A stretch of 12,268 nt of DNA from an uncultured Clostridium sp. (GTDB lineage Bacteria > Bacillota > Clostridia > Lachnospirales > Lachnospiraceae), in contig URUX01000065.1 in the NCBI GenBank assembly GCA_900551135.1, positions 1 to 12,268 of the forward strand. The letters run 5' to 3'. Of this stretch, positions 1 to 7,522 are shown piece after piece; the first letter of the stretch is position 1; the number at the start of each line of letters is the position of its first letter. The translations under genes were made by a program, and so were the position numbers. A model generated the notes under the pieces. It saw only the letters and a list, made by a program, of their open reading frames with translations, ran no database searches and was not told the DNA's origin.

Positions 1-1129
1 CTGCTCCAATGCTGGTTGAAAGCTGAGGAAGAACACCTGCAACAATGTTGCTTAATACGGACATGTCGGCCTGTTTTGCTTTTTCCAGAGCCAGCATAAT
101 TACTTTTCTCTGGCGCTCAGTACGGTTAAAATCTGTGTCCATTAAACGCAGACGGCAGTATGCGACTGCCTGCACTCCATCCAGATGGTTCATGCCTGCA
201 TGCTCCAGATGATGGGAACCAACACCGGTAGATTCGACTGTTTCCGTAATAAAGGAATTGATATAAGCGAATTCTTTGTCTGTGATTTCCAGATCAATGC
301 CGCCTAACAGGTTTATGGCGTCTGCAACGGCTTTCCAGTTAAAGGTGGCATAATCGTCAATTGTAAGGTCTAAATTGCGTTCCAGGGCCGCTACAGCCTG
401 CTCATGACCACCCAGAAAATAGGCTTCGTTAATTTTATGGAACTGACCGTCTTCATCAATCTGCAGATACGTATCACGGTACACGGAAACCAGACGAATC
501 TCATTGGTTTTTTTATTAATACTGCAAATGATTTCTACATCAGATAATGCGCCTTTTTCCAGACTTCCGCTTCTGGAATCCACGCCGAAAACTGCAATAT
601 TCCAATAGCCATCCCGCAGCTTCCACCACCGCTGTACGAATAAAACGCCAATTATAAGAATGAGAACAATTCCAATTCCGGCAAAAACTCTACCAGAATT
701 TTTTTTCTTTTTTTTCATATTGCCTTTTGGGGCGGGGCGACCATTTCTGGAACGAACTTCCGGGGAATGGGCGGCTCCCTCACGTCTATTTCCATTTCCC
801 CGTTTTCGGGAATCGGGCTGATGTTTCCGATGGCGCATACGGGCAATTTCATCTTCGTACAAATCCTGTTCCTCCATTTCGTTCTTGCGGCTAATGGGAT
901 CAGATGCCGCAGAAGGCTGCCGGATGCTTCTGGAAGAGACCGTCCGGCTGTTTTTTCCATATTCTCTGTACTCTCTGCTTTTTGCTGGAGAACGCCTGTA
1001 ATCTGCAGCACGGTCATCTCCAAAATCAGATTCTTCTGAGTCCGGTTCATCATAGAAATAATCGTCATAGTAGCTGTCATAATCCTGATTGCTGTCAGAA
1101 TAATCGTCATAATCCTTTTGGTAACTCAT
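1..1129 (-). CDS. LCP (LytR-CpsA-Psr) family cell-wall polymer ligase, 3' end missing
   Basis: LCP enzymes sit in the membrane with an extracellular catalytic domain and transfer undecaprenyl-linked glycopolymers (teichoic acid or capsule-type) onto peptidoglycan. The frame starts at ATG 1127-1129, after an AAAGGAG ribosome binding site, and stays open to base 1: 376 codons with no stop. Residues 1-138 are cytoplasmic, first rich in Tyr/Asp (1-35) and then in Arg/Lys. A Lys/Asn patch at 138-145 precedes one membrane helix at about 147-165. The LCP domain starts near 177 (NIAVFGVDSR) and includes SVYRDTY (215-221), the GGIDLEI segment and the hallmark CRLRLMDTDFNRTERQR (325-341), whose Arg and Asp residues bind the lipid pyrophosphate in characterised members. 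It lies 45 bases after the NlpC/P60 gene with no terminator between, so the two are probably co-transcribed. The family call is firm; the polymer substrate cannot be told. Confidence 0.93.
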   Translation of the reverse strand, partial: MSYQKDYDDYSDSNQDYDSYYDDYFYDEPDSEESDFGDDRAADYRRSPAKSREYREYGKNSRTVSSRSIRQPSAASDPISRKNEMEEQDLYEDEIARMRHRKHQPDSRKRGNGNRREGAAHSPEVRSRNGRPAPKGNMKKKKKNSGRVFAGIGIVLILIIGVLFVQRWWKLRDGYWNIAVFGVDSRSGSLEKGALSDVEIICSINKKTNEIRLVSVYRDTYLQIDEDGQFHKINEAYFLGGHEQAVAALERNLDLTIDDYATFNWKAVADAINLLGGIDLEITDKEFAYINSFITETVESTGVGSHHLEHAGMNHLDGVQAVAYCRLRLMDTDFNRTERQRKVIMLALEKAKQADMSVLSNIVAGVLPQLSTSIGA

Positions 1130-1174
1130 AATAATATACTCCTTTGTTTCAAGCAGTTTTTACTGGATTCTCTG

Positions 1175-3205
1175 CTAGTCGATAAGATTTCGGTAATATG
1201 GCCAGTCTGCAGTCATGGTTTTTACAGTTACATTGTTTACCGATGCACTGGACTCATGAATCACCTGCATCTGTCCAGTGGAAGTCCATCCAAGAAACAT
1301 CACTACATGGGCACCGGTTCCGGTTTTTACGATAATGTCACCGGGTTTCAGTTCCGAACGTTTAATTGGTTTTCCGCAAAGAATCAGGCTGCTGGTACTC
1401 TCTCCTGTCAGCCGTTCCCCCGTAACAGACCAGTAAACCCAGTTTATCCAGCCGGAACAATCCAGACCTTTTAAAATCCGGCCCTTTGTATCCGGATCCA
1501 TGGGAGTGCCAAAGTAGTTTCCTTCATATCCGGGATGAGATGGTTTTCCTCCCCAGTAATACGGTACTTTTCCCACAGAAGACAACGCAAATTGAATAAT
1601 TTCTTTTCGCTTTTTAGAAGTTCCTGGCGGAAGGTTTGCAATATATGCGTCAGTCTCAGATGCAGATAGGGGATTTCTCATATTAATCGTAGAGATGCTG
1701 AGACCGTAGTCCTGATACCAATCCTGGGCATGAATAGCCTCAACCATTTTTATGCTGTATTCATCCCAGCCGTCCCATCCGTCTTCTGTCATGTTTTCGG
1801 GATTGTTTCCAATGGGATCGATTTGAATTAGCCCTTTCGAATCATCTAATCCTAAAATTTTAACAGAAATATTTAAATTAATATGACCTGGGCAGCCTCC
1901 ACTGGATTTTTTGGGCTTATTTCGGTTATGGGAGGTATTTGAAGGCTTGGCCGGAGTAGGTTCATCTGTAAAATCCTCAGCGGTATCTGCAGAGAGTGAT
2001 TGTGCGGCAGAATCGTTTTCTGATTCCATATCAGCAGCAGCCTCTTCCTGGGAGGTATGACTTTCCAGAGACGCATCGCTTTCTGCTTCCGTATACAGCG
2101 CTTCGTCTGGTGTTGCCATAGGTTCTTCACCTGGTCCAATATGGTCCCATTGAGTAGGATCAATGGTATTCTTTCGGATCGTTCCTCCTGTTGGGATTTC
2201 ATCCTCCCCTTCCAGAGAAGCTTCTAAAGAAATCTTGTCGTTAGGCTCTGCATAGTCGCCTTTTACCGTTCCGTTAGATGGATTGGATGTTTCTGACGAA
2301 GTATTGTTGGAATGGTTGGTAAGAGATGTTCTGTCAGCCGTTTCATTGTTTTCGAAAGCGGTTTCCTGGTGTTCATCCCTGGAATCATTTTGGGAAGCGT
2401 TTTTTCCTCCATATTCCAAAGCGTCGCCAGACGCAGCAAATTCCCCGGCAAACTCTTCTTCTTCCGCCTCCTGAACCAGTTCTTCCAAAGACATGTCCAA
2501 GCAGCCGTCGCAGTAATATACATCACTCATGCTATAGGAAAAGCTGTGCGAATCCTTCCATAAACGGTTTGCGTATTCCTTAAAGGCATCTGTATCCATC
2601 ATATCTTTTTGATAGGTATAAACGCTGGCCATAGAGAGAATCTCTTTTACGTTGGAATACCCGTTAATTGGCTGGCCGCTTCCGTTTACAAAGGAAATAT
2701 TTACTTTTTTCCAGTTATTAATCATCCATGTATCCGGATTGTCCGGATCGTGGGTTTCGTCATTAGGATTATATGAGCCCAAAGCTGCAGCAGAAGATTT
2801 TCCTAATTTTGCAGCCATTTTTGCCGGTTTTATATCGGCCAAATCGTAGATGCCGGCCAGCCAGTCAGAATCTTTGATGCTGAGTTCCTGATAAACCTTT
2901 CCGGCATAACTTTGAGTAACATCAGACGGATCTGCACCTTCCGGGAAATAATAAGCCAGATTTAACATGGTGACAGAAGGTTCATATGCATTGGCATCTT
3001 TTCTTGCCTCTGTGGTCTCTGGTTCAGAAGGCTGTGTGACGGTCTCCTGAGGGGAAGAATCTTCTTCTGATACAATCTCCCGGCTCGTCAGCGAATCAGA
3101 AGCCGGTATATAAGCGTCTGCCAGACCTCCGGTTATAATTCCGGCAAGCAGAAGAATCGCTGCCGCTGCTGCCTGTTTTTTATTTTCTCTGTTCCAAATT
3201 ATCAT
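1175..3205 (-). CDS. NlpC/P60 (C40) peptidoglycan hydrolase, large, membrane-anchored
   Basis: This is a probable cysteine endopeptidase cleaving wall stem peptides. The catalytic domain is the last ~125 residues. With the preferred ATG at 3205 (676 aa), the likely triad is Cys583 (LDCSGW), His633 (GAHVVMF) and His650 (VIHESS). The N-terminus has a charged start and an Ala/Leu-rich segment (residues ~11-31) that acts as signal peptide or anchor. A structured region (~70-240) follows, then a Ser/Glu/Asn/Thr-rich low-complexity linker of ~190 residues. A CDGC motif (232-235) and a CPGH motif (438-441) flank the linker. The frame could begin at ATG 3268 (697 aa), but a promoter-like TGTGCTATACT lies immediately upstream of that codon, which would put the transcript start at or past it, and no ribosome site precedes it. 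ATG 3205 has AAGGTGG 12 bases ahead. The LCP gene follows downstream. Domain call firm, start fairly sure. Confidence 0.9.
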   Translation of the reverse strand: MIIWNRENKKQAAAAAILLLAGIITGGLADAYIPASDSLTSREIVSEEDSSPQETVTQPSEPETTEARKDANAYEPSVTMLNLAYYFPEGADPSDVTQSYAGKVYQELSIKDSDWLAGIYDLADIKPAKMAAKLGKSSAAALGSYNPNDETHDPDNPDTWMINNWKKVNISFVNGSGQPINGYSNVKEILSMASVYTYQKDMMDTDAFKEYANRLWKDSHSFSYSMSDVYYCDGCLDMSLEELVQEAEEEEFAGEFAASGDALEYGGKNASQNDSRDEHQETAFENNETADRTSLTNHSNNTSSETSNPSNGTVKGDYAEPNDKISLEASLEGEDEIPTGGTIRKNTIDPTQWDHIGPGEEPMATPDEALYTEAESDASLESHTSQEEAAADMESENDSAAQSLSADTAEDFTDEPTPAKPSNTSHNRNKPKKSSGGCPGHINLNISVKILGLDDSKGLIQIDPIGNNPENMTEDGWDGWDEYSIKMVEAIHAQDWYQDYGLSISTINMRNPLSASETDAYIANLPPGTSKKRKEIIQFALSSVGKVPYYWGGKPSHPGYEGNYFGTPMDPDTKGRILKGLDCSGWINWVYWSVTGERLTGESTSSLILCGKPIKRSELKPGDIIVKTGTGAHVVMFLGWTSTGQMQVIHESSASVNNVTVKTMTADWPYYRNLID

Positions 3206-3271
3206 GGAATCTTGTAACCACCTTAATCTTATTTTCAGTGTTTCAAGTGAATATCCAAAAAACACCATAAT

Positions 3272-3282
3272 AGTATAGCACA
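3272..3282 (-). promoter_or_regulatory. Extended -10 promoter for the NlpC/P60-LCP pair
   Basis: Read on the minus strand the bases are TGTGCTATACT, a good match to the Gram-positive TRTGnTATAAT extended -10 element. No convincing -35 hexamer is seen at 17 bases (TAGGAT there), which is tolerated by extended -10 promoters. The predicted transcript start is near 3264, leaving a leader of about 60 bases before ATG 3205. Confidence 0.55.
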
Positions 3283-3344
3283 GTCAAAGTGGGAATCCTA
3301 GAACCTAATCTTTAAATATTCATTAAGATTTGTACAGATATAGA

Positions 3345-3393
3345 GCGAGGGCATCGCCCAACCATCTGATTTGATGATTTTGCGACACCCTGC
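3345..3393 (-). other. Long imperfect hairpin in the 3206-3434 noncoding stretch
   Basis: On the minus strand, GCAGGGTGTCGC (3393-3382) pairs with GCGATGCCCTCGC (3357-3345) over 12 base pairs with one bulged base. A second helix, AATCATC (3379-3373) with GATGGTT (3366-3360), stacks inside across a 2x2 internal loop and closes a 6-base loop. There is no U-tract after it, so it is not a standard intrinsic terminator. It lies ~40 bases after the stop of the cytidylate-kinase-like gene and ~60 bases before the NlpC/P60 promoter. It could be a 3' UTR stability element, an atypical terminator, a small RNA or a dispersed palindromic repeat. The rest of the 229-base gap holds the NlpC/P60 promoter and leader and nothing else I recognise. 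Confidence 0.55.
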
Positions 3394-3434
3394 CCCAAAA
3401 GACATGGTATTAAATTGCGAGCCGCATGAATGGT

Positions 3435-4070
3435 TTATTGATTTTTCCAAGCCTGATTCGTCTTTGCAAAATTAATAATCATCTGTACAGTGTTGTCAAA
3501 TCCAATGGCACTGCTGTTAATACACAGATCATAACTTCTTGCATCCGACCATTTTTTACTGGAATAGTAATTATAGTAGCTGGAACGCTTCTTATCGGTT
3601 TTAATCATGATATCTCTGGCTTTTGATTCATCAACATCATACATCTTCATTAAATGTTTGATTTTATCCGGTTCATTTCCGGAAATGAAAACCGATGTAA
3701 CGTTAGGGAAATCAGCTAAAGCGTAATCGGCACAACGTCCTACAATTACGCAGGATTCCTCTGAAGCCAGTTTTTTAATGGTATCAAACTGTGCCAAAAA
3801 TACTTTATGATTAATAGGCATATCCATATAAGCGGAAGTAGTATATCCCAGAGAGTAGGTATCCATTACTAAAGAATACAAAAAGCTGCTGGTAGGCTTT
3901 TCATCATGGGTTTCAAAAAGTTCTTCACAAAGTCCGCTGTTTTTTGCAGCTAAAGACAATAATTCTTTATCATAACATTTAATTCCAAGCTGTTTTGCCA
4001 CTTCCTGACCGATTTGGCGTCCTGCGCTGCCACATTGCCGTCCAATCGTAATTACTAAATTTCCATTCAT
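3435..4070 (-). CDS. Cytidylate kinase-like family protein
   Basis: The 211-residue protein starts VITIGRQCGSAGRQIG, the N-terminal nucleotide-binding loop typical of the cytidylate-kinase-like family (Pfam PF13189 type), followed by LGIKCYDKELL. Further family features are CVIVGRCADY near residue 105, FISG, and the Arg/Tyr-rich KKRSSYYNYYSSKKWSDARSYDLCINSS near the C-terminus. Known members are soluble and presumed to phosphorylate a small nucleotide-like substrate, but the actual substrate is generally unproven; housekeeping Cmk is a different branch. The start is ATG 4070 with GAAAGGAG ahead. The frame could be extended to a TTG at 4124, but that codon falls at the predicted transcript start and lacks a ribosome site. 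The gene appears monocistronic, with its own promoter and the 3345-3393 hairpin downstream. Family call firm, biochemical role open. Confidence 0.87.
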   Translation of the reverse strand: MNGNLVITIGRQCGSAGRQIGQEVAKQLGIKCYDKELLSLAAKNSGLCEELFETHDEKPTSSFLYSLVMDTYSLGYTTSAYMDMPINHKVFLAQFDTIKKLASEESCVIVGRCADYALADFPNVTSVFISGNEPDKIKHLMKMYDVDESKARDIMIKTDKKRSSYYNYYSSKKWSDARSYDLCINSSAIGFDNTVQMIINFAKTNQAWKNQ

Positions 4071-4131
4071 AGTTCTCTCTCCTTTCACGCCATAGGCTGC
4101 CATAGACCAATAGATGTCATTCAATAATTTA

Positions 4132-4160
4132 ATTATACAGCAAAATCTCTAAAAAGTACA
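4132..4160 (-). promoter_or_regulatory. Promoter for the cytidylate kinase-like gene
   Basis: On the minus strand a perfect TATAAT (4137-4132) is preceded at 17 bases by a weak -35, TGTACT (4160-4155). The predicted start is near 4125, giving a leader of roughly 55 bases before ATG 4070. The upstream gap (4141-4184) is very AT-rich and shows no clear GC-rich terminator for the preceding operon. Confidence 0.55.
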
Positions 4161-4184
4161 GAAAAAATAACTTTTTTTATACAA

Positions 4185-5096
4185 TTAGCTCAATTTTTCT
4201 AAAAGCTGTTGAAAATAGTCCGGCAATGGAGCGGAAAATTCCATATATTCGCCGGTTCTTGGATGGCAAATTCCCAGAACTCCGGCATGCAGGGTCTGAC
4301 CGATGAGACCGGAAACGGGACACTTTGCAGGGCCATATACTGCGTCTCCCAGTATGGGATGGCCCAGACTTGCCATGTGAACACGGATTTGATGTGTTCT
4401 TCCGGTTTCCAGCTGGCACTGAATATAGGAATATCCCCGAAGCTGCTGCAATACCCGGTAATGAGTTACAGCGTTTTTACCGTTTTTATAATTAATGCTC
4501 ATTTTTTTTCGATCAGAAGGATGTCTCCCGATAGGTGCATCCACAGTTCCCTCTTCCGTTTTTAAGTTCCCATGGACAATAGCAAAATATCGGCGGGTAA
4601 TGGAATGTTCTTTTAACTGCTGGGCAACACATCTGTGTGCGATATCATTTTTACATACAACCAGAATACCTGTCGTATCCTTATCAATACGGTGTACAAT
4701 GCCAGGACGCAATACTCCATTGATTCCAGACAGGCTGTCCTGACAGTGATGCATCAGTCCATTTACCAGAGTACCGGTATAATGGCCGGCAGCCGGATGG
4801 ACTACCATATCTTTTGGTTTATTAACAATTAAAATATCCGAATCTTCATAAAGAATGTCCAGACTCATTGGTTCTGCAAGGATTTCCGGTTCAGAGGCTT
4901 CCGGCACTTCAAATACAATCTGATCTTCTTCACAAACTTTGTAACTTCCTTTTACTGGTGTCCCATTTACGAAAACAGCCTGGGATTTCAAAAGCTTTTG
5001 TATATAAGAACGAGACAGGCCTTCTAAAAGGCCTGCCAAATACTTATCAATACGAATATCCTGTTCTCCCTCTTCTACCACAAACTGCTGCTCCAA
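4185..5096 (-). CDS. ylyB: RluA/RluD-family 23S rRNA (or tRNA) pseudouridine synthase
   Basis: It isomerises uridine to pseudouridine in structured RNA. The 303-residue product has an N-terminal S4 RNA-binding domain (about 13-62: IRIDKYLAGLL...SRSYIQKLLKS...VFVNG), then the catalytic domain with HRIDKDTTG at 135-143; Asp138 is the expected catalytic aspartate. GRTHQIRVHMASLGHPILGD near the C-terminus is the conserved KsgA-independent RluA-family signature region. The start is TTG 5096, three bases past the lspA stop, with AAGGAGG inside the end of lspA at 7 bases spacing, so translation is probably coupled to lspA. The lspA-then-pseudouridine-synthase order matches Bacillus lspA-ylyB. S4 plus this context favours an RluD-like large-subunit enzyme, but the exact target uridine cannot be read from sequence. 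It is the last gene of the operon. Confidence 0.93.
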   Translation of the reverse strand: MEQQFVVEEGEQDIRIDKYLAGLLEGLSRSYIQKLLKSQAVFVNGTPVKGSYKVCEEDQIVFEVPEASEPEILAEPMSLDILYEDSDILIVNKPKDMVVHPAAGHYTGTLVNGLMHHCQDSLSGINGVLRPGIVHRIDKDTTGILVVCKNDIAHRCVAQQLKEHSITRRYFAIVHGNLKTEEGTVDAPIGRHPSDRKKMSINYKNGKNAVTHYRVLQQLRGYSYIQCQLETGRTHQIRVHMASLGHPILGDAVYGPAKCPVSGLIGQTLHAGVLGICHPRTGEYMEFSAPLPDYFQQLLEKLS

Positions 5097-5098
5097 GG

Positions 5099-5638
5099 CT
5101 ACTCCTCCTTATCTGAATTGGCTGTCTGTTTTTTCTTGCGGCTGAAAGAGAAAATTTCCAGTTCCTCCTCCTTATAAAACCACAGCATTAAGACAAAAAA
5201 TGCAGCTGCAGCCGTTGTGACATAAATATCTGCTACATTGAAAATCGGAAAATCAATTAGGGAAAAATACAGGAAATCTACTACAAAACCATTGGTAACC
5301 CTGTCAATCATATTCCCTACAGCACCAGCCAGCAAAAGATTCAAACAAATTGTCAGAGGGAGATACCGTCTTGTTACCGGCATTTTTATCAGGGCATATA
5401 TTACAAATGCCAATACTGCCAGAGTAATCAGAAAGAGAAATCCCTGCCTGCCCTGAAGAATGCTGAAAGCAGCCCCTCTGTTTTCTGAGTATAAAAGTTC
5501 AAATACTCCGTCAATCAATACAACTGCTGGATTGCCTTTTAAACGGGCGACTGCCATATGCTTAGTCCACTGATCAAAAAGAACCAGAGCAGCTGCCCAT
5601 ATGGAAAACATGCAAACCTGTTTTCTTTTTTCTTTCAT
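5099..5638 (-). CDS. lspA: Lipoprotein signal peptidase II (LspA)
   Basis: LspA is the membrane aspartyl protease that removes the signal peptide from diacylglyceryl-modified prolipoproteins. The 179-residue product has four hydrophobic segments (about 10-27, 67-85, 95-111, 137-155). It carries the family boxes: FDQWTKH (21-27), NRGAAFSI (53-60), GNMIDRVTNGFVVDF (108-122) and FNVADIYV (133-140). Asp121 and Asp137 are the expected catalytic pair. The C-terminal tail after 155 is highly charged and slightly longer than minimal members. ATG 5638 overlaps the aroB stop as ATGA, and its own stop lies three bases before the next gene, so it is tightly coupled in the operon. The carboxypeptidase lipoprotein upstream in this window (10801-11781) is a likely substrate. 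Confidence 0.96.
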   Translation of the reverse strand: MKEKRKQVCMFSIWAAALVLFDQWTKHMAVARLKGNPAVVLIDGVFELLYSENRGAAFSILQGRQGFLFLITLAVLAFVIYALIKMPVTRRYLPLTICLNLLLAGAVGNMIDRVTNGFVVDFLYFSLIDFPIFNVADIYVTTAAAAFFVLMLWFYKEEELEIFSFSRKKKQTANSDKEE

Positions 5639-6726
5639 CGAAGTACTGCCTCCAATCCCTTCCGCATTTCCTCTTCTGTAACCATACGATCCACATACGC
5701 ATTTCCAACGCCATTGAGAAGGATAAATTTGATCTGACCTTTTTCCATTTTTTTATCATGTTTGGATGCAGCGATAATCTGATCTGCATTCAGGCCAGAT
5801 ACTGTATCCGGAAGGCCAAAGGCCTGAAACAGCTTTCTGGCATCGTCAGCCTCTTCTCTGGTTATCAGGCCTCTAAGGACACTGATTTCACAGGCGGCAA
5901 TGCTTCCAACTGCAACACAGTGGCCGTGAAGCATGGAAAACTCTTTTAATTTCTCTATGGCATGGCCTAAGGTGTGACCGAAGTTGAGCAAAGCCCGTTC
6001 TCCCTGTTCTTTAGGATCCCGTTCGACCACATCCCGTTTAATCCGGTTGCTTTCCAAAATCATATCCCGGCAGGCATCCAGATCCCTTGCCTGGATTGCC
6101 TCAGCATGTTCTTTCATCCATGTGGTATAGGCCTTGTTTTTAATGAAACCATGTTTAATGATTTCTCCCATTCCAGAAGAAAACTGCTCTTCATCCAGGG
6201 TTTTCAGTACCGACAGGTTGGTATATACCAGACTGGGCATATGAAATGCTCCAACCATATTTTTATAAGCATCAAAATCCACACCGGTTTTTCCGCCGAT
6301 GCTGCTGTCAACCTGGGAAAGCAGAGTCGTTGGTATCTGAATAAACGGGATTCCGCGAAGATAGGTAGCTGCGGCAAATCCGCACAGATCTCCGGTAACA
6401 CCTCCCCCAAGAGCCACCAGCATATCACTTCGATCAAACTGATTTAAAATTAAAAATTCATATAGATCACGTACTGTATTCAGATTTTTATGTTCTTCTC
6501 CAGCTGGGAATACAAACAGGCTGGTGCTTCTGCTGCAGGTATCCAAAATCTCTTTTACCTCTTTGGCATAAAGAGCAGCTACATTGGAATCTGAAACAAT
6601 ACAAAGCTTTTTTTCATCGGTTTTTAATGCCAGCAGTTCTTCTTTCAGTCTGCTGAAATCATCTTCTATTACAATGTCATAAATTGCTCTCTTGTGTACG
6701 TCATGTACGGTCAAACGTTCTGTCAT
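5635..6726 (-). CDS. aroB: 3-dehydroquinate synthase
   Basis: AroB converts DAHP to 3-dehydroquinate, the second step of the shikimate pathway, using NAD and a divalent metal in the cytoplasm. The 363-residue product is full family length. NAD-binding and active-site motifs are LVALGGGVTGDLCGFAAATYLRGI (103-126) and IPTTLLSQVDSSIGGKTGVD (131-150). Expected metal ligands are Glu188 (GMGEIIKHG), His251 (NFGHTLGHAIE) and His267 (LHGHCVAVG). The start is ATG 6726 with GAGGGAG ahead, 21 bases after ylmH, and its stop overlaps the lspA start. No other shikimate gene is nearby. Its position inside a cell-division and translation cluster is unusual compared with Bacillus, where it sits with other aro genes. 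The function is firm. Confidence 0.97.
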   Translation of the reverse strand: MTERLTVHDVHKRAIYDIVIEDDFSRLKEELLALKTDEKKLCIVSDSNVAALYAKEVKEILDTCSRSTSLFVFPAGEEHKNLNTVRDLYEFLILNQFDRSDMLVALGGGVTGDLCGFAAATYLRGIPFIQIPTTLLSQVDSSIGGKTGVDFDAYKNMVGAFHMPSLVYTNLSVLKTLDEEQFSSGMGEIIKHGFIKNKAYTTWMKEHAEAIQARDLDACRDMILESNRIKRDVVERDPKEQGERALLNFGHTLGHAIEKLKEFSMLHGHCVAVGSIAACEISVLRGLITREEADDARKLFQAFGLPDTVSGLNADQIIAASKHDKKMEKGQIKFILLNGVGNAYVDRMVTEEEMRKGLEAVLR

Positions 6727-6747
6727 AAATGCTCCCTCTCTCTGGAT

Positions 6748-7503
6748 TTATGCATATCGATCCAGAGTAATAAACAGCCGGCCCTTTTTCGTTTCTGTTT
6801 CAACGCCTCGATAAATAAATTTTCCAAAACCTCTTACCGAAACAATATCTCCCTCTTTTAAAACAAAGCTGTTGGAGGTGGTTAAACGACCGTTTACAAA
6901 TACTTTTTCTCCTTCAATATAAGGAATCATTTTGCTCCTGGAAGACTGCCAGGCCAGAGCCAGGATACAATCCAGCCGTAAAGAAGCAACGCTTCCGGAT
7001 ACTTTTTCAAAGTTGGGAACAATAGAAAGTTCTCCAGGCTGGCTTCGTTCAAAGGTTAGATTGGTATGGCGGACAAAATGCAGTTCTCTGCAAATGTAAT
7101 CTGCCATATCTTCCATGCAGAAAATGTGGCATACTTTGTCTTCAATCAAAATATCTCCGATTTTGCTTCTGTCAATGCCTAAATTCATCAAAGCGCCTAA
7201 ATAATCCCGATGGCTGAGCTGCTCGGCAAAACGGGGGTTAACCGGTCTGGCAGATACACACACAAAGGGATAGCTGATACACGTCTCCTCATAAGAAGGA
7301 AGAAAGCAAACAACTTTCCTCTCAGCCATCTCATAGCCGCCGGCAAGTTCATATCTGGCCGGTGATAAAGAGGGAATCAATGAGAAAAAGATTGTCTGCT
7401 CATTTAAATTTAAAAAATCTGTATGAACAGGAATGTCCCGTTCAAAACATAGACGGGACAGTTCCTGAATTCGTTTTCGAAATAATAATTCTTCTTTTTC
7501 CAT
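6748..7503 (-). CDS. ylmH: YlmH family S4-domain RNA-binding protein
   Basis: The 251-residue soluble protein matches the YlmH family, encoded next to sepF in many Firmicutes. Members bind stalled large ribosomal subunits or tRNA-blocked complexes and have been linked to ribosome rescue; the gene also belongs to the division-cluster neighbourhood. The N-terminal two-thirds is the YlmH-specific part (LNLNEQTIFF, HRDYLGALMNLGIDRSKIGDI near 146-175 of the family profile). The C-terminal S4 domain starts around residue 180: SLRLDCILALAWQSSRSKMIPYI, then VFVNGRLTTSNSFVLKEGDIVSVRGFGKF. ATG 7503 lies 19 bases after the sepF stop. Its ribosome site is weak (AGGAT about 17 bases ahead, at the end of sepF), so re-initiation by ribosomes leaving sepF seems likely. 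Family call firm; the molecular role rests on family knowledge. Confidence 0.93.
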   Translation of the reverse strand: MEKEELLFRKRIQELSRLCFERDIPVHTDFLNLNEQTIFFSLIPSLSPARYELAGGYEMAERKVVCFLPSYEETCISYPFVCVSARPVNPRFAEQLSHRDYLGALMNLGIDRSKIGDILIEDKVCHIFCMEDMADYICRELHFVRHTNLTFERSQPGELSIVPNFEKVSGSVASLRLDCILALAWQSSRSKMIPYIEGEKVFVNGRLTTSNSFVLKEGDIVSVRGFGKFIYRGVETETKKGRLFITLDRYA

Positions 7504-7522
7504 AAGCAGTCTTATTAATATC

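Noticed and set aside
715..1110. Minus-strand 131-residue frame inside the LCP gene
   Set aside because: It is a shifted frame of the Tyr/Asp- and Arg-rich LCP N-terminus; the in-frame LCP reading continues into a clear family domain.
3411..3434. GAGCCGCATGAATGG-like stretch resembling the start of a group II intron domain V
   Set aside because: Only a few bases match; there is no complementary 3' arm, no other intron domain and no reverse transcriptase.
4141..4184. AAAAAAG-TTA-TTTTTT-type palindrome after the pseudouridine synthase gene as a terminator
   Set aside because: The stem would be only A-T pairs, so it is unlikely to stop transcription on its own. I call no terminator there.
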